Assembly (NCBI RefSeq): GCF_024756275.1
Contig: NZ_JANUGQ010000016.1
Location: 111,679-175,678, forward strand
Length of the DNA stretch: 64,000 bases
Reading direction: 5' to 3'
Origin: Streptomyces pyxinae
GTDB lineage: Bacteria > Actinomycetota > Actinomycetes > Streptomycetales > Streptomycetaceae
The translations under genes were made by a program, and so were the position numbers. Below are positions 25,118 to 34,317 of this stretch, in pieces (the stretch's first letter is position 1; every line of letters begins with the position of its first letter). Below the pieces are notes generated by a model that was not told the DNA's origin, did no database searches, and saw nothing but the letters and a program-made list of their open reading frames with translations.

Positions 25118-25226
25118 TCCCCGGCCCAAGGCCCCCGCCCCCCCTCGGCCCAAGGCCCCCGGCCCCCGGTCCAAGGACCCCACCCCCGGTCCCGGGGTCC
25201 TGGGACCCCGGTCCCGGCCCGCCCCG
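25118..25226. repeat. Copy 2 of the dispersed GC-rich intergenic repeat
   Basis: It shares CGGCCCAAGGCCCCCGG and the CCGGTCCCGGGGTCCTGGG / ACCCCGG hairpin block with 21469-21530, with one internal duplication of the GGCCCAAGG unit. It lies in the 327-base gap between the GNAT and ABC transporter genes; nothing else is recognised there. Confidence 0.5.
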
Positions 25227-25373
25227 TCGGAGGTCCCGGGGTGGGGCCGACCATGGGACGGGGTTCGGCGGGCCGGGGGGTCGGCGGGATGAAAAGCGCA
25301 GGTGCCCGTGTTGGTGCCTTCCGGCGGACCCGGCGACCGGAGCGGTGGGCGGGGCGGACGACGGGAGGCAGCG

Positions 25374-28300
25374 GTGGCGGCGGCGGAGCAAGGATGGGCA
25401 CGAAGGCTCTGGGGGTATGCCTGGCGCCACCGGGCGGACGTGCTGCTCGCGCTCGGCTCGTCCCTGGCGGGGATGGCCGTCATGGCGGTGGTCCCGCTCA
25501 TCACCAAGGTCGTCATCGACGACGTGATCGGCGCCGGCACCCGGTCGCTGTCCACCTGGACCGGGCTGCTGGTCGCCGCCGCGCTCGTGGTCTACGGGCT
25601 CACCTATCTGCGCCGCTACTACGGCGGTCGGCTCGCGCTCGACGTGCAGCACGATCTGCGCACCGAGATGTACGCGACCATCACCCGGCTCGACGGGCGG
25701 CGGCAGGACGAGCTGTCCACCGGGCAGGTGGTCGGGCGGGCCACCAGTGACCTCCAGCTCATCCAGAGCCTGCTGTTCATGCTCCCGATGACGGTCGGGA
25801 ACGTGCTGCTCTTCGCCATCTCGCTGGTGATCATGGCCTGGCTGAGCCTCCCGCTCACCCTGGTCGCGCTCGCCGTCGCGCCCGCCCTGTGGTGGATCGC
25901 CCGCCGCAGCCGGGCGCGGCTGCACCCCGCCACCTGGTACGCCCAGGCCCAGGCCGGACAGGTCGCGGGTGTGGTGGACGGTGCGGTCAGCGGCGTACGG
26001 GTGGTGAAGGGCTTCGGGCAGGAGGAGCAGGAGGCCGGCAAGCTGCGCGCGGCGAGCCGCAAGCTGTTCGCCGGGCGGTTGCGCACCATCCGGCTGAACG
26101 CCCGCTACACCCCCGCGCTCCAGGCCGTGCCCGCGCTGGGACAGGTCGCCATGCTGGCGCTCGGCGGCTGGCTGGCCACCCACGACCGGATCACCCTCGG
26201 CACCTTCGTCGCCTTCTCCACCTATCTGGCCCAGCTCGTCGGGCCGGTCCGGATGCTCGCCATGGTGCTCACCGTCGGCCAGCAGGCCCGGGCGGGCGTG
26301 GAGCGGGTGGTGGAGCTGATCGACACCGAGCCGGTGCTCACCGACGGCACCCGGGAGCTGCCCGCCGACGCCCCGGCGAGCGTCGAGTTCGACGACGTGA
26401 CCTTCGGCTACGAGGAGGGCCGGCCGGTGCTGGACGGCTTCTCCCTGGAGATCGCGGCGGGCGAGACCGTCGCCCTGGTCGGCGCCTCGGGCAGCGGCAA
26501 GTCCACGGTCTCGCTGCTGCTGCCCCGGTTCTACGACGTGAGCCGGGGCGCCGTCCTGGTCGGCGGGCACGACGTCCGGGAGCTGACGCTCGCCTCGCTG
26601 CGGGCCGCCACCGGTCTCGTACCGGAGGACAGCTTTCTCTTCTCCGACACCATCCGCGCCAACCTCGCCTACGGCCGCCCCGGCGCCACCGACGAGGAGA
26701 TCACCGCCGCCGCCCACGCCGCCCGGGCCGACGGCTTCATCGGCGAGCTGCCGGACGGCTACGACACCACCGTCGGCGAGCAGGGGCTCACCCTCTCCGG
26801 CGGCCAGCGCCAGCGGGTGGCGCTGGCCCGGGCGATCCTGGCCGATCCCCGGCTGCTGGTGCTGGACGACGCCACCTCGGCCGTGGACGCCCGGGTGGAG
26901 CACGAGATCCACGAGGCGCTGCGCTCGGTGATGGCGGGCCGCACCACGCTGCTGATCGCGCACCGCCGCTCCACCCTCAACCTGGCCGACCGGATCGCCG
27001 TGCTGGACCGGGGCCGGGTCGCGGACACCGGCACCCACGAGGAGCTCCAGCGGCGCTCGGCGCTCTACCGGCGGCTGCTCACCGACCCCGACGAGCTGGG
27101 CGCCGCCTCGCCCGGCCACGACCCCGGCACACTCGGCGGCGCCACCGGCACCGGAGCCGGCACCCGCACCGAGGACCAGGGCCTCCGCGCCGGGGACCAG
27201 GGCCTCCGGGCCGAGCTGGACGCGGAGTTCGACGCCGAGCGCGGGATCACCCCGGCGCTCTGGCAGCGCGCCCCCGAACGCCCGGTTCCGGACGGCGCCC
27301 CGGACACCGACCCGGACACCGCGCCCGGCGCCACCCCCGAGCTGCTGGCCCGGGTGGCGGCGCTGCCCCCGGCCGACGACGTGCCCGGGGTGGACGAGGC
27401 CCTGGCCGTGACGCCGGAGGCGTCGTACGGGCTGCGCAGGCTGCTGCGCGGCTTCGGCGCGGCGCTGCTGATCAGCCTGGGCCTGGTCGCGGTGGACGCG
27501 GGCGCCGGACTGCTGCTGCCGATCCTGATCCGGCACGGCATCGACCAGGGCGTGGAGCGGACCGCGATCGGCGCGGTCTGGGCCGCCTCGGCGCTGGCCC
27601 TGCTCACCGTGCTGGTCCAGTGGGCCGCGCAGACCGGGGAGATCCGCAAGACCGGCCGGACCGGTGAACGGGTGCTCTACGCGCTGCGGCTGAAGATCTT
27701 CGCCCAGCTCCAGCGGCTCGGGCTCGACTACTACGAGCGCGAGCTGACCGGCCGGATCATGACCCGGATGACCACCGACGTGGACGCCCTGTCGACGTTT
27801 CTCCAGACCGGTCTGGTCACCGCCTTCGTCTCGCTGGTCACCTTCCTCGGGATCATGGTGGCGCTGCTGGTCCTCGACCTCCAGCTCGCCCTGGTGGTCT
27901 TCGCGACCCTGCCGGTGCTGGTGGTCGGCACGGTCTTCTTCCGCCGGTCGAGCGTCCGGGCGTACGAGCTGGCGCGGGAGCGGATCAGCGCCGTCAACGC
28001 CGACCTCCAGGAGTCGGTGGCCGGACTGCGGATCGTGCAGGCGTTCCGGCGGGAGGCGGCGGGCGCCGAGCGGTTCACCGCGCGCAGCCTCGCCTACCGG
28101 GCGGCCCGGGTGCGCGGCCAGTGGCTGATCTCGCTGTACTTCCCGTTCGTCCAGCTGCTGTCCTCGGTGGCGGCGGCGGCCGTGCTGATCGTGGGCGCGG
28201 GACGGGTGGAGGCGGGCACCCTGACGACCGGCGCGCTGGTGGCGTACCTGCTGTACATCGATCTGTTCTTCGCACCGGTGCAGCAGCTCTCCCAGGTCTT

Positions 28301-29270
28301 CGACGGCTACCAGCAGGCCACCGTCTCGCTCGGCCGCATCCAGGAGCTGCTGCGCGAACCCACCTCCACCGCCGCCCCGCGCGAACCGCTGGACGTGCTC
28401 TCACTGCGCGGCGAGATCGCCTTCGAGAACGTCTCCTTCGGCTACCGCGCCGTCGCGTCCTCCGAGGGTAAGCTGTACGACTCCGCGCCGGTCACCGCGC
28501 ATGACCAGGGCCCGGGCCCGGCCGACCCGGCCGCCCCGGAGGCCCCCGCCCCGGGCGGCACCGGGGCCGGGCCGACCGCGCTGAGCGGGATCGAGCTGCG
28601 CATCCCGGCCGGACAGACGGTGGCCTTCGTCGGGGAGACGGGCGCGGGCAAGTCGACGCTGGTCAAGCTGGTGGCCCGGTTCTACGACCCGACCTCGGGC
28701 CGGGTCACCGTGGACGGCGCCGATCTGCGGACGCTGGACCTCACGGCGTACCGGCACCGGCTCGGGGTGGTGCCCCAGGAGGCGTACCTCTTCGAGGGCA
28801 CCGTCCGGGACGCCATCGCCTACGGCCGCCCCGGCGCCACCGACGCCGAGGTGGAGGCGGCGGCCCGGGCGGTGGGCGCGCACGAGATGATCGCCACCCT
28901 GGACGGCGGCTATCTGCACGCGGTGGCCGAGCGGGGCCGCAACCTCTCGGCGGGCCAGCGCCAGCTGATCGCCCTGGCCCGGGCCGAGCTGGTCGACCCG
29001 GACGTGCTGCTGCTGGACGAGGCGACGGCCGCCCTGGACCTGGCCACCGAGGCGCAGGTCACCGAGGCCGCCCGGCGGCTGGCCGGACGGCGTACCACCC
29101 TGGTGGTGGCGCACCGGCTGACCACGGCCGCCCGGGCCGACCGGGTGGTGGTGATGGAGCACGGCCGGATCGCCGAGGACGGCAGCCACGACGAGCTGCT
29201 GGCCCGGGGCGGCCGGTACGCCGAGCTGTGGCGGACCTTCCTGGGCGAGGAGGCCCCGGCCCGGGCGTGA
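25374..29270 (+). CDS. Fused two-half ABC exporter (TMD-NBD-TMD-NBD)
   Basis: About 1,298 residues: two complete type-IV exporter halves in one chain. NBD1: Walker A GASGSGKST near residue 370, signature LSGGQRQR near 474, Walker B LLVLDDATSAVD near 497. NBD2: Walker A GETGAGKST near 1087, signature LSAGQRQL near 1192, Walker B LLLDEATAALD near 1213. NBD1 has Asp where the catalytic Glu belongs and NBD2 keeps Glu, as in asymmetric heterodimeric exporters. A disordered, acidic linker of about 90 residues joins the halves. GTG at 25374 has GGGAGG upstream and is preferred over GTG 25302. Membrane exporter of lipids or drugs; substrate unknown. Confidence 0.92.
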   Translation: MAAAEQGWARRLWGYAWRHRADVLLALGSSLAGMAVMAVVPLITKVVIDDVIGAGTRSLSTWTGLLVAAALVVYGLTYLRRYYGGRLALDVQHDLRTEMYATITRLDGRRQDELSTGQVVGRATSDLQLIQSLLFMLPMTVGNVLLFAISLVIMAWLSLPLTLVALAVAPALWWIARRSRARLHPATWYAQAQAGQVAGVVDGAVSGVRVVKGFGQEEQEAGKLRAASRKLFAGRLRTIRLNARYTPALQAVPALGQVAMLALGGWLATHDRITLGTFVAFSTYLAQLVGPVRMLAMVLTVGQQARAGVERVVELIDTEPVLTDGTRELPADAPASVEFDDVTFGYEEGRPVLDGFSLEIAAGETVALVGASGSGKSTVSLLLPRFYDVSRGAVLVGGHDVRELTLASLRAATGLVPEDSFLFSDTIRANLAYGRPGATDEEITAAAHAARADGFIGELPDGYDTTVGEQGLTLSGGQRQRVALARAILADPRLLVLDDATSAVDARVEHEIHEALRSVMAGRTTLLIAHRRSTLNLADRIAVLDRGRVADTGTHEELQRRSALYRRLLTDPDELGAASPGHDPGTLGGATGTGAGTRTEDQGLRAGDQGLRAELDAEFDAERGITPALWQRAPERPVPDGAPDTDPDTAPGATPELLARVAALPPADDVPGVDEALAVTPEASYGLRRLLRGFGAALLISLGLVAVDAGAGLLLPILIRHGIDQGVERTAIGAVWAASALALLTVLVQWAAQTGEIRKTGRTGERVLYALRLKIFAQLQRLGLDYYERELTGRIMTRMTTDVDALSTFLQTGLVTAFVSLVTFLGIMVALLVLDLQLALVVFATLPVLVVGTVFFRRSSVRAYELARERISAVNADLQESVAGLRIVQAFRREAAGAERFTARSLAYRAARVRGQWLISLYFPFVQLLSSVAAAAVLIVGAGRVEAGTLTTGALVAYLLYIDLFFAPVQQLSQVFDGYQQATVSLGRIQELLREPTSTAAPREPLDVLSLRGEIAFENVSFGYRAVASSEGKLYDSAPVTAHDQGPGPADPAAPEAPAPGGTGAGPTALSGIELRIPAGQTVAFVGETGAGKSTLVKLVARFYDPTSGRVTVDGADLRTLDLTAYRHRLGVVPQEAYLFEGTVRDAIAYGRPGATDAEVEAAARAVGAHEMIATLDGGYLHAVAERGRNLSAGQRQLIALARAELVDPDVLLLDEATAALDLATEAQVTEAARRLAGRRTTLVVAHRLTTAARADRVVVMEHGRIAEDGSHDELLARGGRYAELWRTFLGEEAPARA

Positions 29271-29550
29271 GCGGGCGGCGGAGCGGGCGGGGTGGCGGGG
29301 CCCGTGCGGAACGGGGGCAACCGTTCGGCGCCGCTCTGCGTCGTACGCATGTACGCCTGTACGTCAGGGGGCGCATCCGCGCGCCCGTGGCGGAAAGCCG
29401 ACAGGTGACCGGAGCCGCCCGCACGCCGGGACGGGCCCCGCGGTCGCCACAAACGTCGGCAAGACCGAAACGGCCGTCAAGACCGACACAGCCGACAAGG
29501 CCGGCAAGAAACCGATAAGCAGCGCCAAGCCGCCGAAAGAGGGGGACGCC
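29271..29550. other. Intergenic spacer with AAG-rich repeats
   Basis: 280 bases. The last 100 bases are unusually A-rich for this genome, with repeated GGCAAGA / GCCGACAAG / GTCAAGACC units just before the ribosome-binding site of the small secreted protein. No gene is supported here. Confidence 0.4.
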
Positions 29551-29997
29551 GTGTTCGACGGGGCCACCGGGGCCACCGCCCGGGATACCGCCCGTTCGCG
29601 GGCCCGCCTGCTGCCGCCCCGGCCGACGACCGCCAGACTGCTGGCGGTGCTGCTGGCCGTGGCCGCGCTGGCGCTCGCCGCACCCGGTGTCCAGCGGGCC
29701 GAGGCCGCCACCTCCTGCCCCGGCCGGCTGGTCAAGAAGATCCCCTTCGCCACCGGTGAGCTGCGGCTCTACCGGAACCGCCAGTACGCCTGCGCGATCA
29801 CCGTCGCCAAGGCCCCCGGCAAGCCGCGGGCGATGCTCGTCTCGATCCAGGCGCGCGGCGGCCGGGCGGCGGTGGACGCCGGCCGCTTCACCCGCCAGGC
29901 CGGCCCGGTCACCGTGCACGCCCTCAACCGCTGCGTCCGCGCCGCCGGGGCCTCCGGCGGCGGCCGGGGCGTGTCCACCGGCTGGATCCTCTGCTGA
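29551..29997 (+). CDS. Small secreted protein with four cysteines
   Basis: A 148-residue precursor. A long n-region (about 28 residues, with several Arg) precedes a hydrophobic core (ARLLAVLLAVAALALAAPG) and an Ala-rich cleavage site (RAEAATS). The mature part, about 95 residues, is basic and holds Cys in TSCPG, YACAIT, NRCVRAA and the final ILC, enough for two disulphides. The start is GTG at 29551 with GAGGGGGA upstream. Similar small exported proteins are common in Streptomyces; function is unknown. It stands alone between the ABC exporter and the repair island. Confidence 0.75.
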   Translation: MFDGATGATARDTARSRARLLPPRPTTARLLAVLLAVAALALAAPGVQRAEAATSCPGRLVKKIPFATGELRLYRNRQYACAITVAKAPGKPRAMLVSIQARGGRAAVDAGRFTRQAGPVTVHALNRCVRAAGASGGGRGVSTGWILC

Positions 29998-30108
29998 CCT
30001 CCCGGGCAGGCGGCTCGGGCCGCCTCCGGCGGTGCGGCGGCCGGTCGCCGTCAGCGCCATGACCGAAATCCGCCAGCGTCCGGCCCGTTCCGGGGTCAGG
30101 ATGGAAGG

Positions 30109-30885
30109 GTGGACCGAGCACTGCTGCCCGACGAGCCAGCCCTCTTCGACCTCCCGGACGACGGCGGGCCCGCCCCGCGCGCCCACGGCGGGCTGCTCGC
30201 CGGTCTCGACTGGGAGGCCCTGTACCGGGAGCTGAACACCCGGGGCGTCGCCCTGACCCCGCCGCTGCTCACCCCCGGCGAGTGCGCCGCGCTCGCCGCC
30301 ACGGGCGACCGGCCGGAGCTGTTCCGCTCCCGGGTGACGATGGCCCGGCACGGCTTCGGCAGCGGCGGCTACGCCTACTACGCCGACGCGACGACGCCGG
30401 AGCCGGTCCGGGCCCTGCGAATGGGCCTCTACCCGGGCATGGCCTGGATGGCCAACCGGTGGGCCGCCCTGCTGGGCGAGCGCCGGTACCCCGCCACCCT
30501 GGACGCGCTGCTCGCCGAGTGCGCCGAGCGCGGCCAGCACCGGCCGACCCCGCTGCTGCTGCGGTACGGGCCGGGCGACTGGGCCGGGCTGCACCAGGAC
30601 GTCTACGGCGAGCTGGTCTTCCCGCTCCAGGTGGCGGTGCTGCTCTCCGCGCCGGACACCGACTTCACCGGCGGCGAGAGCGTCTTCGTGGAGCAGCGCC
30701 CGCAGGCCCAGTCGCGCGCCGTGGTGGTGCGCCCCGGGCTCGGCCAGGGCGTGATCTTCCCGGTGCGCCACCGGCCGGTGCGCGGCCCGCACGGAATCCG
30801 CCGGCACACCGTGCGGCACGGCACCGGTGAGGTGCTGAGCGGCCGGCGGGCCGTGCTGGGGGTGATCTTCCACAATGCGCGCTGA
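30109..30885 (+). CDS. 2-oxoglutarate/Fe(II)-dependent oxygenase, repair-island copy 1
   Basis: A 258-residue double-stranded beta-helix oxygenase. The iron facial triad is visible as H162-x-D164 in LHQDVYGELVFPLQ, with a distal His in VRHGTGEV and the 2OG-binding Arg in LSGRRAVLG. The N-terminal LFRSRVTMARHGFGSGGYAYY is a substrate-side signature shared with the second copy at 33586. These are distant AlkB-like or prolyl-hydroxylase-like enzymes typically placed in Ada-type adaptive-response operons. GTG at 30109 is chosen because GGATGGAAGG precedes it. Oxidative dealkylation of DNA or nucleotides is the likely job, not proven. Confidence 0.85.
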   Translation: MDRALLPDEPALFDLPDDGGPAPRAHGGLLAGLDWEALYRELNTRGVALTPPLLTPGECAALAATGDRPELFRSRVTMARHGFGSGGYAYYADATTPEPVRALRMGLYPGMAWMANRWAALLGERRYPATLDALLAECAERGQHRPTPLLLRYGPGDWAGLHQDVYGELVFPLQVAVLLSAPDTDFTGGESVFVEQRPQAQSRAVVVRPGLGQGVIFPVRHRPVRGPHGIRRHTVRHGTGEVLSGRRAVLGVIFHNAR

Positions 30886-30887
30886 GC

Positions 30888-30925
30888 GGGACGCCCCGGA
30901 GTGTCCGGGACGCCCCGGAGTGTCC
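30888..30925. repeat. Two perfect 19-base direct repeats downstream of the first 2OG oxygenase
   Basis: GGGACGCCCCGGAGTGTCC occurs twice head to tail, immediately after the stop codon and about 90 bases before the Ada-AlkA start. Each copy holds a GGAC..GTCC partial dyad, so it could be an Ada-type operator or a terminator. Confidence 0.6.
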
Positions 30926-31017
30926 GGGAGGGTCCCGGGCGTCCCGGCCGGACCGGGACGGCCGGGACGACGGGAAGCGGGGAGAGCCGGAGTGACCGGG
31001 GTGAGCCGGGGTGAATC

Positions 31018-32940
31018 ATGTCCGTTGAGACGATGAACGACGACAGCCGCTACGCCGCCGTGCGCAGCCGGGACGCCCGGTTCGACGGCGAGTTCTTCTT
31101 CGCCGTCACCACGACCGGCATCTACTGCCGCCCCAGTTGCCCGGCCACCACCCCGAAGCGGGCGAACGTGCGGTTCTTCCCGACCGCGGCGGCGGCCCAG
31201 GGGGCCGGGTTCCGGGCCTGCCGCCGCTGCCGGCCGGACGCGGTGCCGGGGTCGGCCGGGTGGAACGCCCGGGCCGACATGGTGGGCCGGGCCATGCAGC
31301 TCATCGGGGACGGGATCGTGGACCGGGAGGGCGTCGGCGGTCTCGCCGCCCGGCTCGGCTACAGCGCCCGGCAGGTGCAGCGCCAGCTCAACGCCGAGCT
31401 GGGCGCGGGCCCGATCGCGCTGGCCCGGGCGCAGCGCTCGCACACCGCCCGCATCCTGCTCCAGACCACCGACATGCAGGCGGCCGAGATCGCCTTCGCG
31501 GCCGGGTTCGCCAGCGTCCGCCAGTTCAACGACACCATCCGCGCCACCTACGCCGTCACCCCCGGCGAGCTGCGCCGGGCCCGGCCGGCCGGGTCGACCA
31601 GGTTCGGACCGGTGGCCCCGCCGGACGGCTCCGCCGGGGTGGCCCGGCGGCTCGCCTACCGGGGGCCGTACGCGGCGGCCGAGGTCTTCGACCATCTGGA
31701 GCGGCGGGCGCTGGCCGGGGTCGAGGAGGTCACCGGGGAGCGCGGCACCCGGCTCTACCGGCGCACCCTGCGGCTGCCGTACGGGAGCGGCATCGCCGAG
31801 GTGCAGGAGGCCAAGGGCGACGGCTGGCTGGAGTGCCGGCTGCACCTCAGCGACCTGCGCGACCTGACCACCGCCAGCCAGCGGGTGCGCCGCCTCTTCG
31901 ACCTGGACGCCGACCCGGAGGCGGTGCTGGAACGGCTGGGCCGGGGCGACCCGGACTCGCCGCTCGCCCGGCTGGTGCTGCGCCGCCCCGGGATGCGCTC
32001 ACCGGGCACGGTGGACGCCCATGAGCTGGCCGTCCGGGCCGTGCTGGGCCAGCAGGTCTCGGTGGCGGCCGGCCGGCGGCTCGGCGGGGCGCTGGTGGCG
32101 GCGTACGGGGAGCCGCTGGAGTGGCCGAGCGGCGGGCTGACCCATCTCTTCCCCCGGGCGGCCGAGCTGGCGGGCGCGGCGCTGGAGGAGATCGGCATGC
32201 CGGCCGCCCGCCGGGCCACCGTACGGACCCTCTGCGAGGCCCTCGTGGACGGAGCGGTGGTGCTGGAGGCGGGCGCCGACCGGGACGCCGCCGAGGAGGC
32301 GCTGCTGCGGCTGCGGGGTGTCGGGCCCTGGACGGCCGGCTACATCCGGATGCGCGGCCTCTCCGACCCGGACGTGTTCCTGCCGTCCGACGTGGCCGCG
32401 CTGGCCGGGATGCGGGCCTGCGGGGTGGCACCCGCCGGCCACGAGTCCTGGCGGCCCTGGCGGTCGTACGCCATGGAGTACTTCTGGCGCGCGACGGCGA
32501 CCACGAGCACGACCGCCGCCCCGGCGGCCGACGGCACGGCGGGCCCGGACGGCGCCGGCGGTACGGACGGTACGGGCCTCCCGGCCGGTGCGCGCCGGCC
32601 GGTCCGGGCGCGGGTGCCGCGCGCCGTGCCGGTCCCGGTGCGGACCGGCTCCGTGCCCGCGCCCACCGGGGCCACCGGAGGCCCGGGAACCGCAGGGGCC
32701 ACCGCGTCCGGCGGGTCGGCCCAGGCCCCCGGGACCCTTGGAACGGCCCCCGGAACGGCTTCCGGGACGGCCACCGGCGGGGTCGGGGCCGCCGGTCCCG
32801 GGCGGTCGGCGCGGCTCGCCGGGTCGCGGGAAAGCGACGTCCGAAACCCGCCGGAAACCGGAGCCGCCGGACGGCAGAGTGGAGCCATGGGGCACTCCGC
32901 CCCCATGACGCACACCGTCCCCGGAAGGGGCACACCATGA
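31018..32940 (+). CDS. alkA: Ada/AraC-AlkA fusion: methylphosphotriester sensor plus 3-methyladenine DNA glycosylase
   Basis: A 640-residue multidomain repair protein. The N-Ada zinc/methyl-acceptor domain (1-80) has C37, C41, C68 and C71 (IYCRPSCPA, FRACRRCRP), the full set. An AraC-type HTH follows (about 88-180: FAAGFASVRQFNDTIRATY). The AlkA glycosylase is about 200-495, with the HhH motif LRGVGPWTAGYIRMRGL and the catalytic Asp in DVFLPSD. Residues about 496-640 are a Thr/Ala/Gly/Pro-rich extension absent from usual homologues. ATG at 31018 opens the gene, and its stop overlaps the ogt start (ATGA). It should sense methylated DNA and excise alkylated purines. Confidence 0.93.
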   Translation: MSVETMNDDSRYAAVRSRDARFDGEFFFAVTTTGIYCRPSCPATTPKRANVRFFPTAAAAQGAGFRACRRCRPDAVPGSAGWNARADMVGRAMQLIGDGIVDREGVGGLAARLGYSARQVQRQLNAELGAGPIALARAQRSHTARILLQTTDMQAAEIAFAAGFASVRQFNDTIRATYAVTPGELRRARPAGSTRFGPVAPPDGSAGVARRLAYRGPYAAAEVFDHLERRALAGVEEVTGERGTRLYRRTLRLPYGSGIAEVQEAKGDGWLECRLHLSDLRDLTTASQRVRRLFDLDADPEAVLERLGRGDPDSPLARLVLRRPGMRSPGTVDAHELAVRAVLGQQVSVAAGRRLGGALVAAYGEPLEWPSGGLTHLFPRAAELAGAALEEIGMPAARRATVRTLCEALVDGAVVLEAGADRDAAEEALLRLRGVGPWTAGYIRMRGLSDPDVFLPSDVAALAGMRACGVAPAGHESWRPWRSYAMEYFWRATATTSTTAAPAADGTAGPDGAGGTDGTGLPAGARRPVRARVPRAVPVPVRTGSVPAPTGATGGPGTAGATASGGSAQAPGTLGTAPGTASGTATGGVGAAGPGRSARLAGSRESDVRNPPETGAAGRQSGAMGHSAPMTHTVPGRGTP

Positions 32941-33443
32941 CGACCGTCCACACCACTCTCGACAGCCCGCTCGGGGAGCTGGTGCTCACCGGGCGGCGGG
33001 ACGCCTCCGCCCCCGGCGGCCTCGTGCTCGCCACCCTGGCCGTGCGGGGCGGCCGGGGCGGCACGGACCGGCCCGCCGGGGACCGGGACGACGCCGCCTT
33101 CGCCGCCGTGGCCGAGCAGCTCGACGCCTACTTCGCTGGCACCCTGACCCGCTTCGACCTCGCCTGCGCGGAGTCCGGCTCGCCCTTCGAGCGGCGGGTC
33201 TGGGAGGTGCTGGACACCATCCCGTACGGCACCACCACCACCTACGGCGCCGTCACCGGCCGGATCGGCGAGCCGCCCGGGGCCGCCCGCCGGGTGGGCG
33301 CGGCGATCGGGGCCAACCCGCTGCTCGTCGTCCGCCCCTGCCACCGGGTGATCGGCGCCGACGGCTCGCTGACCGGATACGCGGCCGGGCCCGAGCGCAA
33401 GCAGCGGCTGCTGGCGCTGGAGGGCGCCACCCTGCCCCTGTAG
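32937..33443 (+). CDS. ogt: Methylated-DNA-protein-cysteine S-methyltransferase
   Basis: A 168-residue O6-alkylguanine-DNA alkyltransferase. The active-site motif is RPCHRVIG with C135 as methyl acceptor. The helix-turn-helix arginine-finger segment is PYGTTTTYGAVTGRIG, and ANPLLVVRPCHRVIG ends in the usual GADGSLTGYAAG. It performs stoichiometric suicide transfer of O6-methyl groups from guanine. It is translationally coupled to the upstream Ada-AlkA fusion through a 4-base overlap, giving one operon for direct and excision repair of alkylation damage. Confidence 0.96.
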   Translation: MTTVHTTLDSPLGELVLTGRRDASAPGGLVLATLAVRGGRGGTDRPAGDRDDAAFAAVAEQLDAYFAGTLTRFDLACAESGSPFERRVWEVLDTIPYGTTTTYGAVTGRIGEPPGAARRVGAAIGANPLLVVRPCHRVIGADGSLTGYAAGPERKQRLLALEGATLPL

Positions 33444-33585
33444 CGGGCGCCGCCCTCCTGCCGCGCGGGAGGCGTCCCCCGCTTTCCCGACGGGCCGGCC
33501 CCGACGGATCCGGCCCCGTCCGACCCACACCTCCCGGCGCGTCCGCCACCGGCGGTCCGCCGGCACGTCCCACCAGGTGAGGCAC

Positions 33586-34317
33586 ATGACGACCACCGAG
33601 ATCAAGCCCTCCGCCGCCCGCCGTGCCATCGACACGGCCGACTGGACGGAGCTGGCCGAGCAGTTGGACGCGTACGGCTGCGCCACCACGTCCCGGCTGC
33701 TCAGCCCGGCGCAGTGCCGGCAGATCGCCGGGCTGTTCGAGCGGGACGAGCTGTTCCGCTCCACCATCGACATGAACCGCCACCGGTTCGGCTCCGGCAC
33801 CTACCGGTACTTCACCCATGAGCTGCCCGAACCGATCGCGGACCTGCGCCGGGCGTTCTACCCGCATCTGCTCGCCGTCGCCCGCGACTGGGCGGAGCGG
33901 CTCGGCCGGCCCGCGCCCTGGCCGGACGAGCTGGACGAGTGGCTGGACATGTGCCACCGGGGCGGCCAGGACCGGTCGGCGCAGATCCTGCTGCGCTACG
34001 GCGCGGGCGACTGGAACGCGCTCCACCGGGACCTCTTCGGGGACCTGGTCTTCCCGCTCCAGGTCGTCATCGGGCTCGACGAGTACGGCGCCGACTACAC
34101 CGGCGGCGAGTTCCTGCTGGTCGAGCAGCGGCCCCGGGCCCAGTCGCGCGGCACCTCGGTCGTGCTCCAGCAGGGCTGCGGCCTCGTCTTCACCACGCGG
34201 GACCGGCCGGTGAAGAGCAAGCGCGGCTGGTCGGCCGGACCGATGCGGCACGGCGTCAGCACCGTCCGCTCCGGGCGCCGGCACGCGCTGGGCCTGGTCT
34301 TCCACGACGCCTCGTGA
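33586..34317 (+). CDS. 2-oxoglutarate/Fe(II)-dependent oxygenase, repair-island copy 2
   Basis: 243 residues and paralogous to the protein at 30109. Shared blocks are LFRSTIDMNRHRFGSGTYRYF, H147-x-D149 in LHRDLFGDLVFPLQ, GGEFLLVEQRPRAQSRG, and H222 with the Arg pair in RHGVSTVRSGRR. ATG at 33586 has AGGTGAGG upstream. Its stop overlaps the next gene (GTGA). In many bacteria one such oxygenase accompanies ada; two copies in one island is unusual and may reflect different lesions. The family fold is clear; the substrate is not. Confidence 0.88.
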   Translation: MTTTEIKPSAARRAIDTADWTELAEQLDAYGCATTSRLLSPAQCRQIAGLFERDELFRSTIDMNRHRFGSGTYRYFTHELPEPIADLRRAFYPHLLAVARDWAERLGRPAPWPDELDEWLDMCHRGGQDRSAQILLRYGAGDWNALHRDLFGDLVFPLQVVIGLDEYGADYTGGEFLLVEQRPRAQSRGTSVVLQQGCGLVFTTRDRPVKSKRGWSAGPMRHGVSTVRSGRRHALGLVFHDAS

